DNA of 64,000 nucleotides from Rheinheimera sp. SA_1. GTDB taxonomy: Bacteria > Pseudomonadota > Gammaproteobacteria > Enterobacterales > Alteromonadaceae. The position numbers and the translations under genes are program-made. Numbering within the stretch: position 1 is the first letter of the stretch; every line of letters begins with the position of its first letter. The notes beneath the pieces were generated by a model. It searched no databases and was not told where the DNA came from. It saw nothing but the letters and a program-made list of their open reading frames with translations. The stretch is from assembly GCF_001669775.1 (NCBI RefSeq), contig NZ_LXWK01000016.1, forward strand, positions 682,001 through 746,000, in the 5' to 3' direction. Of the stretch, positions 9,765-19,148 are shown piece after piece.

Positions 9765-10266
9765 CTAACCAACCTCTTAATAGCTGACGAGCACGATGAT
9801 ATTGTGCTTTGCTGGTGCCCTCGGCAATTTGCAGCATTTCGGCAATTTCCTGATGCAGATAGCCTTCAAGCGCAAACAACACGAACACAGCTCTGGCCTG
9901 GTCCGGTAAGCGCAAGATGGCCTGCTCCAGTTGCGGATCGGCATGATCAAGCTCAAAAGCAATGTCCGGCACCTCGACGTCCAGGTTTAACCTCGACACT
10001 TTGTTTTTGCGAAACAAATCCACTGCCGAGCGACTGGCTATGGTATGCAACCAGGTCGAAAACGCACTGTCGCCACGAAAACCAGGTAACTGCTGCCAGA
10101 CTCTGACAAAAGCTTCCTGGCAGGCATCTTCAGCTTGTGCTCTATCGGCGAGCAATCGTAAGCAAACTGCAAAAACGCGTCCTTTAAAATGATGATATAT
10201 CAGATAAAAACTTTTCTGATCACCATTTTTAGCCTGCTGTATCCAGCCTTCGAGCTGATCCTGCAT
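9754..10266 (-). CDS. ECF-type RNA polymerase sigma factor
   Basis: A 170-residue sigma-70 family protein with only regions 2 and 4. Region 2 shows AEDACQEAFVRVWQQLPGF and FSTWLHTIASRSAVDLFRK. Region 4 shows the helix-turn-helix LHQEIAEMLQIAEGTSKAQ followed by YHRARQLL. Its start follows GGAAG. The gene heads an operon with its anti-sigma and the DUF4097 protein, so it probably drives a small envelope-response regulon and its own transcription. Confidence 0.93.
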   Translation of the reverse strand: MQDQLEGWIQQAKNGDQKSFYLIYHHFKGRVFAVCLRLLADRAQAEDACQEAFVRVWQQLPGFRGDSAFSTWLHTIASRSAVDLFRKNKVSRLNLDVEVPDIAFELDHADPQLEQAILRLPDQARAVFVLFALEGYLHQEIAEMLQIAEGTSKAQYHRARQLLRGWLDEN

Positions 10267-10387
10267 TCGATGTAAACTTCCGGATTTGTAACTGATTTGA
10301 AAGGTTTGTCGTACACCATAGCGGCATGGTTTAAAGGCCGCAAAAAAAAACTGCAGAAATTTGATTAAAAATTTTAGACATAAAAAA

Positions 10388-10409
10388 ACCGGCTGAATTC
10401 AGCCGGTTA
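10388..10409 (-). terminator. Rho-independent terminator after thyA
   Basis: The perfect palindrome AACCGGCTGAATTCAGCCGGTT at 10388-10409 is followed on the minus strand by a run of seven T. It lies 170 bp past the thyA stop and ends the ptsP-lgt-thyA transcript before the sigma-factor promoter. The rest of 10267-10577 shows no gene. Confidence 0.85.
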
Positions 10410-10577
10410 AAAACAAGACAAGCAGGGTATCGCAGGAATGTTACCTTTCACTTCAATCCGTGTCTGGTAAAGCTATTATCCAAAATGTCTGTGACAGTTG
10501 TGACACCAGACGATGACAGTTTTAAGACAGGTCGCTGTTTAGCAACAGCCCTCCGCTATCCAACAGCAATCACAGCT

Positions 10578-11411
10578 TTAAATCGCAATTGGCGCTTTGA
10601 TTGCCGGATGCGACTGATAATTCTGCAATTCGAAATCGGTAAACTTAAAACCGAAAATGTCGGTAACCGCCGGATTGATCTTCATCGTTGGCAATGGATA
10701 AGGCTCACGGCTGAGTTGCAGCTCAACTTGTTTCAAATGATTCAGATACAAATGCGCATCACCAAAAGTATGCACAAAATCGCCCGGCTCTAATTCACAA
10801 ACTTGCGCCACCATCATCGTGAGCAATGCATAACTGGCGATGTTGAACGGCACGCCCAACAAAATGTCGGCACTGCGTTGATACAACTGGCAAGACAATT
10901 TGCCGTCATTAACGTAAAACTGGAATAAAGTATGACAAGGTGGCAACGCCTGACGACCCGCAGCGGCATTGTCTTTCGGTGACAATCGGGTATCAGGCAA
11001 CACCGCCGGATTCCAGCCACTGACGATCAGCCGACGTGAATCCGGTGTACGTTTGATATCGGCAATTAATTGGCTGATTTGGTCAATCACCTGGCCGTCC
11101 GGCGTTTGCCAGCTGCGCCACTGCGCGCCATAGACCGGGCCTAATTCACCGCTGTCGGTGGCCCATTCATCCCAAATCGACACACCGTTTTCTTTAAGAT
11201 AAGCGATATTGGTATCGCCTTGCAAAAACCACAATAGCTCATGAATGATTGATTTTAAATGACATTTTTTAGTGGTCACCAGTGGAAAACCCTGGCTTAA
11301 ATCAAAACGCATCTGATAACCAAACACGCTGATGGTGCCGGTGCCGGTACGATCGGTTTTCTGGTGTCCTTCGGCCAACACATGGCGCATTAAATCTAAA
11401 TACTGTTTCAT
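10578..11411 (-). CDS. thyA: Thymidylate synthase
   Basis: Makes dTMP from dUMP with methylenetetrahydrofolate in the cytoplasm. The start ATG at 11411 overlaps the lgt stop (ATGA), giving [12 protein letters not shown] and 277 residues. Visible motifs: [20 protein letters not shown], the Arg loop [12 protein letters not shown], the catalytic Cys in [12 protein letters not shown], and [20 protein letters not shown]. There is a roughly 13-residue insertion before the catalytic Cys relative to the 264-residue E. coli enzyme. Gene order and overlap with lgt are as in E. coli, so translation is probably coupled. Confidence 0.97.
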   Translation of the reverse strand: MKQYLDLMRHVLAEGHQKTDRTGTGTISVFGYQMRFDLSQGFPLVTTKKCHLKSIIHELLWFLQGDTNIAYLKENGVSIWDEWATDSGELGPVYGAQWRSWQTPDGQVIDQISQLIADIKRTPDSRRLIVSGWNPAVLPDTRLSPKDNAAAGRQALPPCHTLFQFYVNDGKLSCQLYQRSADILLGVPFNIASYALLTMMVAQVCELEPGDFVHTFGDAHLYLNHLKQVELQLSREPYPLPTMKINPAVTDIFGFKFTDFELQNYQSHPAIKAPIAI

Positions 11412-12214
11412 ATCGCAGCTCCACGTGAGCGACGCAGATATCCCCAAATCATTAAGCCTACACCGGCAAAAATCATCGGCAGGCATAACCACTGCCCCAT
11501 CGACATGCCAAGCGATAACACGCCAAGGTGCGCATCCGGCTCGCGGTAAAACTCCACAATAAAGCGGAAACAGCCATAACCTGCCAGGAATAATCCAGCG
11601 ACATTACCGGCCGGCGGTTGCTTCGAGCGATACCACAACAACATCAAAAACAGCACTAAACCTTCCAGCACAAACTCATAAAGCTGTGATGGATGGCGTG
11701 GTAACGGGCCGGCTCCCGGGAACAATACCGCCCAAGGCACATCGGTCGGACGCCCCCAAAGTTCAGCGTTAATAAAATTACCAATCCGACCAGCGCCTAA
11801 ACCAAGTGGCAGCAACATCACTACAAAATCACCCAGTTGTAGATAGTTTTTCTGGGTACGCCAGGCGAAATATACCATCGCCGTCATTACACCCAGCACA
11901 CCGCCATGGAACGACATACCGCCTTCCCAGATCCGAAACAGATACAGTGGGTCGTCTAAAAATAGGCCAAATTGGTAAAACAACACATAACCAATACGGC
12001 CGCCCAGCACCACACCGAGAAAGCCGAAAAACATTAAGTCGCTGACCTGATCACGGGTCCAGCCAGAATTTGGTTTATCGGCAGCACGATTGGCAATGAG
12101 ATTTGCCATCAGAAAGGCGATCAGATACATCAGGCCATACCAACGTACGCTCAGCGGGCCGAGGCTGAAAATAACCGGATCAATTTGTGGGAATACGATA
12201 TAGCTGGAAGACAT
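11408..12214 (-). CDS. lgt: Phosphatidylglycerol-prolipoprotein diacylglyceryl transferase
   Basis: Inner-membrane enzyme that attaches diacylglycerol to the lipobox Cys of prolipoproteins. The 268-residue frame has about seven membrane helices, the MSFHGGVLG motif and the Lgt signature [16 protein letters not shown]. The start ATG follows AGGG. It overlaps thyA by 4 bp and is preceded by ptsP, the usual arrangement in this class. Confidence 0.97.
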   Translation of the reverse strand: MSSSYIVFPQIDPVIFSLGPLSVRWYGLMYLIAFLMANLIANRAADKPNSGWTRDQVSDLMFFGFLGVVLGGRIGYVLFYQFGLFLDDPLYLFRIWEGGMSFHGGVLGVMTAMVYFAWRTQKNYLQLGDFVVMLLPLGLGAGRIGNFINAELWGRPTDVPWAVLFPGAGPLPRHPSQLYEFVLEGLVLFLMLLWYRSKQPPAGNVAGLFLAGYGCFRFIVEFYREPDAHLGVLSLGMSMGQWLCLPMIFAGVGLMIWGYLRRSRGAAI

Positions 12215-12336
12215 GCACTACCCTTGTGTCGATGGATGAATGATTGCGGTCGCAGGATAACACTGGCGCAGACATTTTCAAGCGGCAAAACCACGATAAA
12301 GTAACGGCCAAATATTACAGTTGCAATGAAACCAAC

Positions 12337-14601
12337 TCAGGCCCGCAGTTGATTCAGCAATTGTTTTTGGTCGAGGAAACGTTGCACTTGCAGCCGGACT
12401 TGTTTTGGCGACTGACAGGCCAGAATTTCCGGTAACAATAATTTAAGTTCAGATAAATCAATCCGGCGCAGCAACCATTTGATTTTTGCCAGGTTGCGAT
12501 GGTTCATACTAAAACGGTTAAAACCCATTGCTGCCAGGATCAACACGCCGATCGGTTCGCCAGCCAGTTCTCCACAGATACTGGTCGGGAATTGCAGCCC
12601 ATGGGTTTGTTGTCCTAATTGATGTAAGGCACGTAATACCGATGGGTGCAGCGCATCGTATAAATTGCCAACTCTTGGATTGTTGCGATCCACCGCCAGC
12701 AAATACTGGGTTAAATCATTGGTGCCAACCGAGCAAAAATCGACCTTGCGCGCGAGTTCCGGCAGTTGATACATAATCGAAGGAACTTCAATCATCACCC
12801 CGACTTTGGGTTTGGGTACCACATGCTGATGATTGACTTCATCATCCACTTCGAACCAGGCTTGTTTAATCAGCCGCAGCGATTCATCGACTTCGGCTAA
12901 ATCGGAAATCATCGGCAATAAAATATGCAAATTGCCATTGCCGATATTTGATTTGAGCATGGCACGAATTTGCACCAGGAAAATTTCCGGATGATCCAGC
13001 GTTAAGCGAATACCGCGCCAGCCTAAAAATGGGTTTTCTTCAGAAATCGGGAAATATGGCAAAGGTTTATCACCTCCAACATCCAGAGTACGCATCACCA
13101 CCGGTTTATCCGGATAACCATTCAGCACTTTGCGATACAGTTCGACCTGCTCTTGTTCAGTTGGAAAACGGCTGCGGATAATAAAAGGAAATTCAGTCCG
13201 GTATAAACCTACTCCATCGGTAAATTCCGATTGGGTGGTTTCAAGCTCAATGGCAAGCCCGGAGTTCACCATCAGATTAAAGCGGGCGCCACAGGCACTT
13301 TGCCCCGGTAAATGTAGTTCCGCCTGATAACGGGCATTCAGCTCGGCGTCTTTACTCATTAATTGCCGGTATTCATGACAAATGGCGTCGGCTGGCGACA
13401 CCAGAATATTGCCTTGATAACCATCGACAATCAGTTGCTGGCCTTGCCATTGCATTAATGGCAGTTCGTCGACACCCATGACGGCCGGAATACCCAAGGC
13501 CCGCGCCATAATGGCAGCATGCGAATTGACTGAGCCTTTCAGCGATACAATAGCCACCAGCTGTGCCCGCGGAATTTCCGCCAACATGGTCGCAGTGACG
13601 TTTTCGGCCACCAGTACCACGTGTTCCGGCAATTTATGATGACGCTGTTCGGTTTCGAGTAAATGATTGAGAACCCGCTGGCCTAAATCACGGATATCGG
13701 TACCGCGTTCACGCAGATAAGCATCGTCCATGTCGTCAAATTGGCGGGCAAACTTTTCCACTACCCGTTTTAGCGAACTTTTGGCACACCAGCCTTCAGC
13801 AATTTGCGCTTCAATCTCGTTGCCCAAACTCGCGGCATCTAGTAGCTGATGGTAAACATCAAAAATCGCCAGCGCGTCAGGAGGTAAATGTCCTGACATC
13901 CGCTCGGCCAGCCGATTAAATTCGGCTTTAGTGACTTTTACTGCGCGGTAAAAGCGCGATAGTTCTTTTTCCGGATCGTCAGATTTTTGCAGGGAAATCG
14001 CATCAAAATCACTGGCCGGTTGCAGTACAAACCCCTGACCAATCGCAATGCCCGGCGCGCCGATTAAGCCTTGCAACTGCCCGACATGCACATGTTTTGG
14101 CGAGCTTTGACTGGCCAGTTCGCGCATTTCAGCATTCACCAGCACCGAGGCTAGCTGCACGCCTAAAGTGACTAAAAACGATTCTTCATCTTCACTAAAT
14201 ACCCGCGACGCCGATTGCTGAATGGTCAACACGCCTAGCACTTTACGGTGATGAATAATGGGGCAACCTAAAAATGCGGAGAAACAGTCTTCACTGACTT
14301 CGGGGGTCACTTTAAATCGGGGATGTAAATGAGCGGCAGCTAAGTTGATCGGTTCTTCACGTTGGCCGACCCAGCCAATCAGACCTTCGGAAAAGCCAAT
14401 CGCCACTTTACCAATCGCGTCTTTATTCAGGCCATCGGTGGCCATCAACATGAATTGTTGTTGTTGGTAGTCGGCCAGATAAACCGAGCAGCACTCCGTT
14501 TGCAGCGCATTTTTAACGTTCGAGACCAAACCGGCTAAAGCATTAGCCAGTGATGGTTCTTGCGCAACGTCCTGTACAATACGCCTCAGCTGGCCCAGCA
14601 T
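12337..14601 (-). CDS. ptsP: PEP-protein phosphotransferase of the nitrogen PTS (EI-Ntr)
   Basis: A 754-residue GAF-EI fusion. Residues about 15-165 form a GAF sensory domain. The EI part follows, with the phospho-accepting His in VNSHAAIMARALGIPAVMG and the PEP-binding TIM barrel (RTEFPFI, VMRTLDVGGDKPLPYF, CSVGTNDLTQYLLAVDRN, CGELAG). It passes phosphate from PEP to NPr and then EIIA-Ntr, linking nitrogen status to K+ transport and stress. The start ATG lies 27 bp after the rppH stop, so the two genes are probably co-transcribed. Confidence 0.96.
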   Translation of the reverse strand: MLGQLRRIVQDVAQEPSLANALAGLVSNVKNALQTECCSVYLADYQQQQFMLMATDGLNKDAIGKVAIGFSEGLIGWVGQREEPINLAAAHLHPRFKVTPEVSEDCFSAFLGCPIIHHRKVLGVLTIQQSASRVFSEDEESFLVTLGVQLASVLVNAEMRELASQSSPKHVHVGQLQGLIGAPGIAIGQGFVLQPASDFDAISLQKSDDPEKELSRFYRAVKVTKAEFNRLAERMSGHLPPDALAIFDVYHQLLDAASLGNEIEAQIAEGWCAKSSLKRVVEKFARQFDDMDDAYLRERGTDIRDLGQRVLNHLLETEQRHHKLPEHVVLVAENVTATMLAEIPRAQLVAIVSLKGSVNSHAAIMARALGIPAVMGVDELPLMQWQGQQLIVDGYQGNILVSPADAICHEYRQLMSKDAELNARYQAELHLPGQSACGARFNLMVNSGLAIELETTQSEFTDGVGLYRTEFPFIIRSRFPTEQEQVELYRKVLNGYPDKPVVMRTLDVGGDKPLPYFPISEENPFLGWRGIRLTLDHPEIFLVQIRAMLKSNIGNGNLHILLPMISDLAEVDESLRLIKQAWFEVDDEVNHQHVVPKPKVGVMIEVPSIMYQLPELARKVDFCSVGTNDLTQYLLAVDRNNPRVGNLYDALHPSVLRALHQLGQQTHGLQFPTSICGELAGEPIGVLILAAMGFNRFSMNHRNLAKIKWLLRRIDLSELKLLLPEILACQSPKQVRLQVQRFLDQKQLLNQLRA

Positions 14602-14628
14602 AACGACCCCTTGATGTCACAGGGTGAG

Positions 14629-15141
14629 CTACCTCACCCCATTACTTTTTTTAACTTCACGACGAATAAACGGCAAAGCGACCGGGGCAAACTCTTTCAT
14701 TACTTTACGGTAAACTTCCCGTTTAAAAGCAACGACCTGACGCACTGGATACCAATAACTGACCCAACGCCAGTCATCAAATTCCGGATGTGTAGTTTTT
14801 AGCAGATTAACATCTTCGTCCTTGCAGGTCAGACGCAATAAAAACCATTTTTGCTTCTGACCAATACATACCGGGTTTGAATCGCGACGAATTAACCGTT
14901 TCGGTAGTTTATATCTCAGCCAATGTTTGGTGACTGCCACTATTTCTACATCAGCGGGCGATAAACCTACTTCTTCATTTAATTCGCGATACATGGCTTG
15001 CTCCGGTGATTCACCGTCGTCTATGCCACCCTGCGGGTACTGCCAGGAATGTTGTCCATATCTGCGAGCCCAAAACACCTGTCCCTGGTGATTACAAATC
15101 ACTATGCCGACATTGGCCCGAAAACCTTCGGCATCGATCAC
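14629..15141 (-). CDS. rppH: RNA pyrophosphohydrolase (Nudix)
   Basis: Removes pyrophosphate from the 5' end of triphosphorylated mRNA and so triggers RNase E decay. The 170-residue protein has the Nudix box GGIDDGES followed by REL.EEVGL. It starts at a GTG (15141) with GAGG just upstream, giving [15 protein letters not shown], which matches the RppH N-terminus. The C-terminal basic tail (FIRREVKKS) is typical. First gene of the rppH-ptsP-lgt-thyA cluster, divergent from mutH. Confidence 0.96.
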   Translation of the reverse strand: MIDAEGFRANVGIVICNHQGQVFWARRYGQHSWQYPQGGIDDGESPEQAMYRELNEEVGLSPADVEIVAVTKHWLRYKLPKRLIRRDSNPVCIGQKQKWFLLRLTCKDEDVNLLKTTHPEFDDWRWVSYWYPVRQVVAFKREVYRKVMKEFAPVALPFIRREVKKSNGVR

Positions 15142-15235
15142 ACTAACCTCTAGCTAATTTACAGCAGCTTGTGAAAAGATTCTTTCACAAAGTCGCTGCC
15201 ACGGCAAACGGTATTTGGCGATGGGTTTACAAAAG

Positions 15236-15244
15236 TTATCCACA
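15236..15244 (+). promoter_or_regulatory. DnaA box (perfect)
   Basis: TTATCCACA is the high-affinity DnaA box sequence. It lies in the 379-bp rppH-mutH divergent region, together with a second perfect-consensus box at 15433-15441 and several near matches. Confidence 0.6.
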
Positions 15245-15432
15245 GTTCAGTAAACATACAGCCACCCATTGTGCACTTCTACACAGGAGTTGTAGATAAA
15301 TCTGTGCACATCCTTGTTCTTATCCATGAATAACTTTTGAAAGAGTGGCCGGTTGCCACAGTGAATTATAAATTTATAGATGAATATCATTGAGTTAGGT
15401 AGATCACACCTTCATTGCAGTTGCTTGCACAC

Positions 15433-15441
15433 TGTGCATAA
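15433..15441 (-). promoter_or_regulatory. DnaA box (consensus TTWTNCACA)
   Basis: TGTGCATAA on the plus strand is TTATGCACA on the minus strand, a full match to the DnaA consensus. It is 80 bp before the mutH start codon, on the opposite strand to the box at 15236. Confidence 0.5.
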
Positions 15442-15520
15442 GTTGGATTGCCGATAAAATAACCAGTCAAAGTCCAAAAAAAATGTTAGTTTGCCGATAG
15501 TTATTGCATAGGTGCTGCCA

Positions 15521-16189
15521 ATGATTTTGCCCCCGGTTGATGTTGCTGAATTAATGTACCGTGCCCGGCAATTAGCGGGCCTGACGCTTGGCGAATTAGC
15601 CGCCAAGCTAGAGTTGTCATTGCCCCAGGATCTGAAACGCGATAAAGGTATGGTCGGACAAATGCTGGAGCAGGCGTTAGGCGCCAGCAGTGGTTCCAAA
15701 GCAGAGCCTGATTTTCCGCAACTGGGGATTGAACTCAAAACCCTGCCCATCGACAACGCCGGTAAACCGCTTGAAAGTACCTACGTTTGTGTAGCTGCAC
15801 TGACTGATCTGAGCCTGCAACGCTGGCAAGACTCCTGGGTTTATCGCAAGTTACAACAGGTGCTTTGGGTGCCGGTGTGGGCGGAGCGCAGTTTGCCATT
15901 GGCTGAACGGGTAATAGGTTCAGCTTTTTTGTGGCAGCCTGATCAACAACAACAACTATCACTGCAGCAAGACTGGGAAGAACTAATGGAGCTGATTGTG
16001 CTCGGCGGTATCGATCAGATCCGCGGTGCGCACGGTAAAGTGTTGCAACTCAGACCCAAAGCCGCCAACGCCAAAGCACTGACCGCAGCTGTTGGTAGCG
16101 ACGGCCAGCCTATTCAGACCTTACCCCGTGGCTTTTATCTGAAAGCCAACTTCACGGCAGAGATCCTGCAACGGCAGTTTGGAACCTGA
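15521..16189 (+). CDS. mutH: MutH, methyl-directed mismatch repair endonuclease
   Basis: Nicks the unmethylated strand at hemimethylated GATC after MutS/MutL activation. I prefer the ATG at 15521, with AGGTG 6 nt upstream, over the GTG at 15512; this gives 222 residues, close to the 229 of E. coli. The active site is visible as EPDFPQLGIELKTLPID: Asp64, Glu71 and Lys73 match the D-E-K catalytic triad. Presence of MutH predicts a Dam methylase elsewhere in the genome. Divergent from rppH. Confidence 0.95.
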   Translation: MILPPVDVAELMYRARQLAGLTLGELAAKLELSLPQDLKRDKGMVGQMLEQALGASSGSKAEPDFPQLGIELKTLPIDNAGKPLESTYVCVAALTDLSLQRWQDSWVYRKLQQVLWVPVWAERSLPLAERVIGSAFLWQPDQQQQLSLQQDWEELMELIVLGGIDQIRGAHGKVLQLRPKAANAKALTAAVGSDGQPIQTLPRGFYLKANFTAEILQRQFGT

Positions 16190-16205
16190 TACGGTTATGG
16201 CTGAC

Positions 16206-16246
16206 GCTGGCGGCGTTTTAAAAGATCGTTTTTAACAACCGCCAGC
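16206..16246. terminator. Possible hairpin between mutH and the convergent lipoprotein gene
   Basis: GCTGGCGG (16206-16213) and CCGCCAGC (16239-16246) are perfect 8-bp arms, but the loop is 25 nt. It could end convergent transcription. The signal is weak. Confidence 0.3.
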
Positions 16247-16296
16247 TTCAACCCAAGATCCACACTAGATAAACAACCAGTACTCAATGACCACAG

Positions 16297-17169
16297 CTAC
16301 TGCTGGTAACGCGCCATAATAGCGTCGTATTCACCGTTCTGACGGATCGCAGCCATTGCAGCATTAAAGGCGCCGACTTTGCTGTCAGCTACCGTTGTTT
16401 TACTGAACATGACATACACATCGTTATCACCCAGCGTAATGCTGTGTGGGCTGACTGTTTTGTCCAGCCCTTTGCGTCTGAGCATGGATGCAGCAACAAA
16501 CCTGTCTTCCAGCATACCGTCAATTTCTTCATCGATCAGTCGTGCCAGATTTAATTCGCTCAACGACGCTTCAACAAAATTGGTTTTGAGTTTGTCATCA
16601 CTGTATAGCTGCGTAAACTCTTCACCGTAATAGTACTCGCTGACAATGCCAAGCTTTTTACCGGCGCTTAAAAAGTCGGTCATGGTATTTTGCGGTAGTT
16701 CTGCCACTTCGGCTGTACGAACAAAGAGTACAAACTGCTCTTTACGGTAGGGTTCTGAGAAAAATGCATATTCCTCACGGGCCGCCGTTTTCGAAGCACC
16801 GAGCAACATATCAACTTCTCCCGCTTTTAACCCGGCAATCAGATCAACCCAAGTGCCTTGTTGGGGGGTAATTTCACAATTCATTTTGGTGGCAACTGCT
16901 TGTACCAGTTCGATATCAAGACCCGCTGGTTTTTGATCCATACCTACATATTGGTAGGGTTCCCATGCTTCAAAGCCGAGTTTTAACACACAGGCTTGTG
17001 CCACAGGTTCAGTGGTCGTGGCCGCAGGTTGCGCGGTTGGAGCTGGAGCGGTTTCTGTGACCGGGGGAGTCGCTGCATCAGCAGGAGCTGACGGGGTTAC
17101 AGGCGCTGGCTTACAACCAATTTGTAATAAAACCAGCGTGATGCACGAGAGGAGGGTTAGAATTTTCAT
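16297..17169 (-). CDS. Solute-binding (SBP_bac_3-like) lipoprotein
   Basis: A 290-residue periplasmic amino-acid-binding-fold protein. It has a lipoprotein signal (LLQIGC) and a Pro/Ala/Thr-rich linker of about 40 residues. The type-2 binding domain follows, with LKLGFEAWEPYQYVGMD, GLDIELVQAVATKM and GLKAGEVDMLLGASKTAARE. No permease or ATPase gene is adjacent, so it may be a stand-alone sensor or scavenging protein instead of part of a transporter. The ligand is unknown. Confidence 0.87.
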   Translation of the reverse strand: MKILTLLSCITLVLLQIGCKPAPVTPSAPADAATPPVTETAPAPTAQPAATTTEPVAQACVLKLGFEAWEPYQYVGMDQKPAGLDIELVQAVATKMNCEITPQQGTWVDLIAGLKAGEVDMLLGASKTAAREEYAFFSEPYRKEQFVLFVRTAEVAELPQNTMTDFLSAGKKLGIVSEYYYGEEFTQLYSDDKLKTNFVEASLSELNLARLIDEEIDGMLEDRFVAASMLRRKGLDKTVSPHSITLGDNDVYVMFSKTTVADSKVGAFNAAMAAIRQNGEYDAIMARYQQ

Positions 17170-17252
17170 ATGCTGCCTCTTGGTTTAGTCTATCCAAAGC
17201 AAGCTTAGTGCATATTTTCCAAATTAGTATTGTGCCGGATCGGGTTGTTGTT

Positions 17253-17705
17253 TCAAATTGCTTCAACCAGTTGCCAGACCTGCTCCACAACTTGCTGCTG
17301 AGCTTCACTACGCTGATACCAAAGGCCTTGTTCCAGACGCCATTCGTAATGTTGCTGCTTCTGTGTCTCTGCCACAGCCGATAGTTCCACCGATTCTGAA
17401 TAGCGATTTTTCACCAGTTCAAAAGTGCCGGCAGCAGCTTGTAACAATTCACCGGTCGTGGTTTTACTGACAAAACTGAAGTGCTGATTCGCAACTACTT
17501 TAATCGACTGTAACTGGGTTGAGTCCTTTTCCGACAATAACTTACCGTCAAGTGTCAGTATCCGGGTTGACACTAATCGCCAGGTCCCGTCCAGCACAGA
17601 ACTTACTGGCTGATATTTTTTGTCATTGTTGGTTAAAGCCAACCCATAAAACAGACTTGAACAAATCAACATCAAGCCTAATAAAAATCCAGAGTAATAA
17701 TTCAT
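17253..17705 (-). CDS. Small membrane-anchored lipocalin-like hypothetical protein
   Basis: I start at the ATG at 17705, with GGAA 8 nt upstream; an in-frame TTG two codons earlier is a poor start. The 150 residues begin with one hydrophobic segment (FLLGLMLICSSLFYGLAL), then DGTWRLVSTRILTLDGKLL and FSFVSKTTTGELLQAAAGTF. That pattern resembles small lipocalin-like DUF4488-type domains. The protein is probably anchored or exported to the periplasm. No function can be given. Confidence 0.7.
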   Translation of the reverse strand: MNYYSGFLLGLMLICSSLFYGLALTNNDKKYQPVSSVLDGTWRLVSTRILTLDGKLLSEKDSTQLQSIKVVANQHFSFVSKTTTGELLQAAAGTFELVKNRYSESVELSAVAETQKQQHYEWRLEQGLWYQRSEAQQQVVEQVWQLVEAI

Positions 17706-17881
17706 CGCCAACTTTCCTATCTGGCTGCTTTACATCGCACTTGATACTAGCGACATTGCCAAAGACCTACCAGTGAAAAATCAACTGAAAAACCGAAATA
17801 TCAAGTTTCTATCAGGTTTTTTGGATCGGCAGATTTACCACATGCAGGCAGTTAACCTTCTGTAGCTAATTCTCTAAATTT

Positions 17882-19072
17882 TTATAATGTGGTGGCAACT
17901 TGACGTTGTTTCCCCGGCACTGAATAACGCAAAATGCGTTGCAGCACACTCAGGTACTGCCGGGCAAAACTGTTACTGTGGTATGGAATACCGTGTTTGT
18001 TGGCGATAGCTGCGACCTGTGGTGCTAGTTGTAAATAACGATAAGCCGGCAAGTCGGGAAACAGATGATGTTCAATCTGACAGCTTAAATGACCGGATAA
18101 AATATGGAACCAGCGCGGCCCGCTAAAATTCGATGAGCCCAGCATTTGCCGGTAATACCAATGGCCACGGCTTTCGTTGTCACAAACTTCGGGCTTAAAA
18201 ATATGCACTTCAGCAGTAAAATGGCCACAAAAGATGATGGTCGACGTCCACCAGTTGCGTAGTAAATTCGCCAGAAAATTACCAAACAACACCGGTAAAA
18301 ACATCGGTCCCGCCAACAATGGAAACAGCAGATAATCTTTCAGCAACTGGCGGCCACCTTTGCCAAAAAAGGCTTTTTTAAGTTCAGCATCCGTGACTTG
18401 CGCCACCCGACCGGCTTTTTTCCGGCCGAAAAATACCCGCTCTGCCGCCATTTCATGGTACGACACGCCCCACTGAAACAGTGTACTGAGCATAAAATAG
18501 GTGACAATTTGCCAGCTATTTTGCAACCGCCAGCGAAAATCATCACTCAGTCGCAGCAATCCATACCCAAAATCGCGGTCTTTTCCGATGACATTGGTAT
18601 AGGTGTGATGTTCAAAATTGTGGGTGCGTTGCCAGGATTTAGCATCACAGGCGATATCCCACTCAAAATTGCGGGAATTCAGGTACGGATGATTCATAAA
18701 ATCATACTGACCATGCAATACATTGTGGCCAATTTCCATATTGTCGAGAATTTTCGCCAGCGCCAACAGCAGTACCCCCAGCCCCCACCACCAGGCCGAC
18801 CAAAAACCGGCCACCATCAACAATCGACCGCTGATCGCAGCCAGCCGCTGGATCTGCAGCATTCGGAGCAAATAATGACTATCGGCACTGCCCACTTCAG
18901 CACGAGTTTTATGGGCGAGCGCATCTAAATCGGCTGCCAGCGCGCTGGCCTGTGTTTCGCTAAAATGCCCGTCAGTTGCAAGCGAGCCAACTTGCTCCGC
19001 TGCTACCGCATTTTCTACTGCTGTTTGTTGCCTTTGATCTTGCTGCTTATATTGCTGTTGTTGATCGTTCAT
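17882..19072 (-). CDS. Membrane fatty acid desaturase
   Basis: A 396-residue di-iron desaturase. The three His boxes are GHNVLHGQ, THNFEHHTYTN and CQIEHHLFPD, separated by hydrophobic segments. The Gln-rich N-terminus is low complexity. The gene lies 76 bp downstream of a ferredoxin-reductase fusion in the same direction, so the pair probably forms one electron-transfer unit inserting double bonds into acyl chains, like mycobacterial DesA3 with Rv3230c or Pseudomonas DesB-DesC. The QIEHH third box is also seen in front-end desaturases, but no cytochrome b5 domain is present. Regiospecificity is unknown. Confidence 0.9.
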   Translation of the reverse strand: MNDQQQQYKQQDQRQQTAVENAVAAEQVGSLATDGHFSETQASALAADLDALAHKTRAEVGSADSHYLLRMLQIQRLAAISGRLLMVAGFWSAWWWGLGVLLLALAKILDNMEIGHNVLHGQYDFMNHPYLNSRNFEWDIACDAKSWQRTHNFEHHTYTNVIGKDRDFGYGLLRLSDDFRWRLQNSWQIVTYFMLSTLFQWGVSYHEMAAERVFFGRKKAGRVAQVTDAELKKAFFGKGGRQLLKDYLLFPLLAGPMFLPVLFGNFLANLLRNWWTSTIIFCGHFTAEVHIFKPEVCDNESRGHWYYRQMLGSSNFSGPRWFHILSGHLSCQIEHHLFPDLPAYRYLQLAPQVAAIANKHGIPYHSNSFARQYLSVLQRILRYSVPGKQRQVATTL

Positions 19073-19148
19073 TCTGCTTATTCCGAGATTAAATTCTGCA
19101 CATTTTTAGCGGCTCGCCTGTGGTCATTGCGACCGCTAGAAAGCACGT

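Noticed and set aside
15236-15441. Replication origin
   Set aside because: Only two perfect DnaA boxes and no AT-rich unwinding region or dnaA/dnaN/gidA genes; the cluster is more likely regulatory.
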